Shown here: piece by piece, positions 8,116 to 9,908 of the stretch
How positions within the stretch are numbered: the stretch's first letter is position 1
Layout of the letters: each line of letters starts with the position of its first letter
Origin: CAKZYD01 sp039026755
GTDB lineage: Bacteria; Pseudomonadota; Alphaproteobacteria; Sphingomonadales; CAKZYD01
NCBI GenBank assembly: GCA_039026755.1
Contig: JBCCLR010000140.1
Location: forward strand, 1 to 9,908
DNA: 9,908 bases
Reading direction: 5' to 3'
Program-made: the position numbers and the translations under genes
Notes under the pieces: model-generated
What the model was told of the DNA's origin: nothing
What the model saw: only the letters and a program-made list of their open reading frames with translations
Databases searched by the model: none

Positions 8116-8138
8116 CCGGCCGGACTAGCTTTCAGAGC
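8109..8138. terminator. Near-palindrome spanning the serB and degP stop codons
   Basis: CTAG-CCGGCCGG-A-CTAG (8112-8128) is a palindrome except for one extra A. It contains both stop codons: TAG at 8113-8115 for serB and, on the other strand, TAG at 8125-8127 for the protease. An outer pair GCTCT/AGAGC (8109-8113 and 8134-8138) allows an alternative longer stem. It may serve as a shared bidirectional end signal, but no T-tract follows on either strand. Confidence 0.35.
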
Positions 8139-9651
8139 CCACATCGACGGCAAAGTGCAAAAACGTGTCGGACGCTTGCCGATAGATGCGCAGCAGAATT
8201 TTATCGCGGTCTTGCGCCACTTTCTCAATTTGGCCTTTGAGCTCGGAAATAGAGGCCACGGTCATATTGTTGGCTTGATTGATCACGTCCCCTGGAAGAA
8301 GACCCTTGCGCGCCGCATCGCTGCCAGACTTGACCCGCGTGACCAGCACACCAAGCGTTTTTTCGCCCAGCCCTAAATTCTCAACCTCCTCACTTGTCAA
8401 AGTCTTGAGGTCCATACCCAAAACGCTGGATGTTTGCGCTTTAGATTTTGATCCCCGGCCCGTTGACGCAGCCGCCATGATGTCTTGGCCAGGCCGTTCA
8501 GCCAGCGTGACCTTCAAGGTCTTTGGCTTACCATCACGGAAGATTTTGACCGGAACCTTCGCACCAACTTTTGAGCGCCCAAGCATCAGGAGGAGTTTAT
8601 TCAAGCTCTCCACTTCTTTGCCGCCCAATTCGACAATGACATCGCCAGGCTGAAAGCCTGCTTTTTCCGCAGGGCCGCCTTCATTCACCGAGGACACCAA
8701 CGCACCTTCGGCGCTCGCCAGGCCCATGCTCTCTGCAATATCAGGCGTCAGATTTTGTGCGCCGATGCCTAAATATCCACGCTCAACTTTCCCTTTCTCA
8801 CGCAACTGGGAGATGATGTACTCCGCCTGGTTGGACGGAATTGCAAGGCCGATCCCGACATTACCGCCGGTTGGCGATAAAATCGCGGTATTGACACCAA
8901 TGACTTGACCTTTTGTGTTGAACATCGGCCCGCCTGAGTTGCCGCGGTTGATCGAAGCATCGGTTTGCAAATAGTCATCGAAGGGGCCAGCGTTAATATT
9001 GCGATGCCGCGCTGACAAAATGCCCGCTGTGACTGTGCCGCCAAGGCCAAATGGGTTGCCGATCGCCACAACCCAGTCCCCGACGCGGATGTTATCGCTG
9101 TTACCCCATTTGACGTAGGGGAGTTTTTTGCCCGCATCAATTTTAAGGAGTGCCAAATCGCCTTCGGGATCGGTGCCGATGACCACCGCGTCAAATTCAC
9201 CATTGTCGGCGAATTTAACGGAGATCTCTTCCGCATCTTTGATGACATGGTTGTTGGTGACAATATAACCCGTAGGATCAATCACAAAGCCAGAACCCAG
9301 CGACCGCGCTTCACGTTCGCGCGGCTCTTCCTGTTCGTCGCGGTCTTGAAAGCGTTCAAAGAAATCTTCAAATGGTGAACCAGGGCCAAATTGCGGCATA
9401 CTTGGTCGGCGCACTTCAACCCGGCTAATCGTCGAAATGTTGACCACTGCTGGGGAGAGATCCTCAGCCAGATCTGCAAAGCTAGAGGGTGCTGCGGCAG
9501 CCGGAGATGCTGCGCTGCTAAAGACCAGTGCGCCGGCTGTAACACTGGCGATGGCCAAAGACTGGAATGACTTTGAGAGAGTGAGGTGTATCAAGAGGGA
9601 AAGATCCTTCGCTGCCGCTGAACGTAAAGCCCCGTGTATATGTATACCCAT
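8125..9651 (-). CDS. degP: Do/DegP (HtrA) family periplasmic serine protease
   Basis: Envelope protease-chaperone that degrades misfolded exported proteins. Numbered from the ATG at 9651 (508 residues): hydrophobic signal segment (about 27-48) with an AxA-type cleavage region near 51-54; charged loop rich in Arg and Glu (98-116); trypsin-like domain with triad His135 (TNNHV), Asp165 (EGDLALLK) and Ser239 (RGNSGGP); PDZ1 about 292-383, with RGYLGIGAQ; PDZ2 about 405-500. The architecture is that of DegP/DegQ/MucD; these names cannot be separated by sequence alone. The ATG has no ribosome binding site and would leave about 25 residues before the hydrophobic core. TTG 9594 (Leu20) has AAGGA 10 nt upstream and gives a more typical signal peptide, so the mature gene may be 8125-9594. 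It follows a DUF2065 gene with an 85-bp gap, the usual hflKC context. Confidence 0.93.
   Translation of the reverse strand: MGIHIHGALRSAAAKDLSLLIHLTLSKSFQSLAIASVTAGALVFSSAASPAAAAPSSFADLAEDLSPAVVNISTISRVEVRRPSMPQFGPGSPFEDFFERFQDRDEQEEPREREARSLGSGFVIDPTGYIVTNNHVIKDAEEISVKFADNGEFDAVVIGTDPEGDLALLKIDAGKKLPYVKWGNSDNIRVGDWVVAIGNPFGLGGTVTAGILSARHRNINAGPFDDYLQTDASINRGNSGGPMFNTKGQVIGVNTAILSPTGGNVGIGLAIPSNQAEYIISQLREKGKVERGYLGIGAQNLTPDIAESMGLASAEGALVSSVNEGGPAEKAGFQPGDVIVELGGKEVESLNKLLLMLGRSKVGAKVPVKIFRDGKPKTLKVTLAERPGQDIMAAASTGRGSKSKAQTSSVLGMDLKTLTSEEVENLGLGEKTLGVLVTRVKSGSDAARKGLLPGDVINQANNMTVASISELKGQIEKVAQDRDKILLRIYRQASDTFLHFAVDVGSES
9605..9609 (-). promoter_or_regulatory. Shine-Dalgarno-like AAGGA for alternative degP start
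   Basis: AAGGA on the - strand lies 10 nt before a TTG codon at 9592-9594, in frame with the protease. The spacing is slightly long. It supports a start 19 codons inside the longest reading frame. Confidence 0.35.
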
Positions 9652-9736
9652 TTGTGGCGAAAAAAGGCGTATGAAGTGTGAATGTGCCGTAAAATTTCCG
9701 CAACGGCTGATTTTTCTAAGGCTCTTTGGGTCGAAA

Positions 9737-9908
9737 TCACGCTTTCACGATCCAAACAATGAGAACACCAACGATGATGGCAATAAGCCCACCGATGCGC
9801 AGCGCATCGACAGAGGCGTCAAGCGCGGCTTGCAGTGCTTTGCGCATCATGCCGGGAAATAGGCTATAAAGCAGTCCTTCAATAACCAGCATCAACGCGA
9901 ATGCAATA
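9737..9908 (-). CDS. DUF2065 small membrane protein (5' end missing)
   Basis: The last 56 residues of a small inner-membrane protein run off the right edge of the window. Visible are IAFALMLVIEGLLYSLFPG, an Ala-rich amphipathic stretch with DALRIGGLIAIIVG, and the end IVWIVKA before a TGA. Two hydrophobic segments with the E-GLLY-LFPG signature are characteristic of DUF2065 (YjeT-like). Family members are about 60-65 residues, so only a few N-terminal residues should be missing. It reads in the same direction as the downstream Do protease gene. In proteobacteria these genes usually follow hflK-hflC, suggesting a link with FtsH-HflKC membrane quality control. Function is otherwise unknown. Confidence 0.85.
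   Translation of the reverse strand, partial: IAFALMLVIEGLLYSLFPGMMRKALQAALDASVDALRIGGLIAIIVGVLIVWIVKA

Overview
The window is ordinary chromosomal DNA of an alphaproteobacterium. Three things point there: the EipA/DUF1134 envelope protein, a family I know mainly from this class; the short (class I) 339-residue IlvC; and the order DUF2065 - Do protease - serB - miaA - ilvB - ilvH - ilvC, which I recall as common in the class. Base composition is moderately G+C-rich by eye, with AT-rich gaps between genes. I cannot name a genus. I see no insertion sequence, phage gene, CRISPR array, tRNA or rRNA, and no gene appears broken.

Layout, left to right. An AMP-forming fatty-acid-CoA ligase (- strand, 40-1671) is divergent from an EipA/DUF1134-type exported protein (+, 1872-2501). 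The 200-bp gap between them holds small repeats that look like regulatory sites. EipA converges on the branched-chain amino acid operon ilvB-ilvH-ilvC, read leftwards from 6151 to 2671. The 169-bp gap between these converging units contains two clear stem-loops. Upstream of ilvB is a 172-bp gap with two plausible promoters and a spaced 9-bp inverted repeat. Beyond it lies miaA (-, 6324-7244). serB (+) starts only 4 bp from the likely miaA start, and both genes seem to use non-ATG starts. serB converges on a Do/DegP-type periplasmic protease (-, 8125-9651), with both stop codons inside one near-palindrome. The right edge holds the end of a DUF2065 membrane protein (-), whose usual neighbours hflK and hflC probably lie just outside.

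Function. IlvB and IlvH form acetohydroxyacid synthase and IlvC is the next enzyme, giving the first two steps to valine, leucine and isoleucine. SerB makes serine, MiaA modifies tRNA, and EipA, the Do protease and DUF2065 concern the cell envelope and membrane-protein quality control. The ligase activates fatty acids for degradation or lipid synthesis. I found no undescribed system. The points worth a second look are regulatory architecture (ilv promoter region, ligase/eipA gap, intra-operon hairpin), start-site problems (miaA/serB, Do protease), the export signal of EipA, and a Glu in the thiamine-diphosphate motif of IlvB. No gap without a gene exceeds 300 bp.
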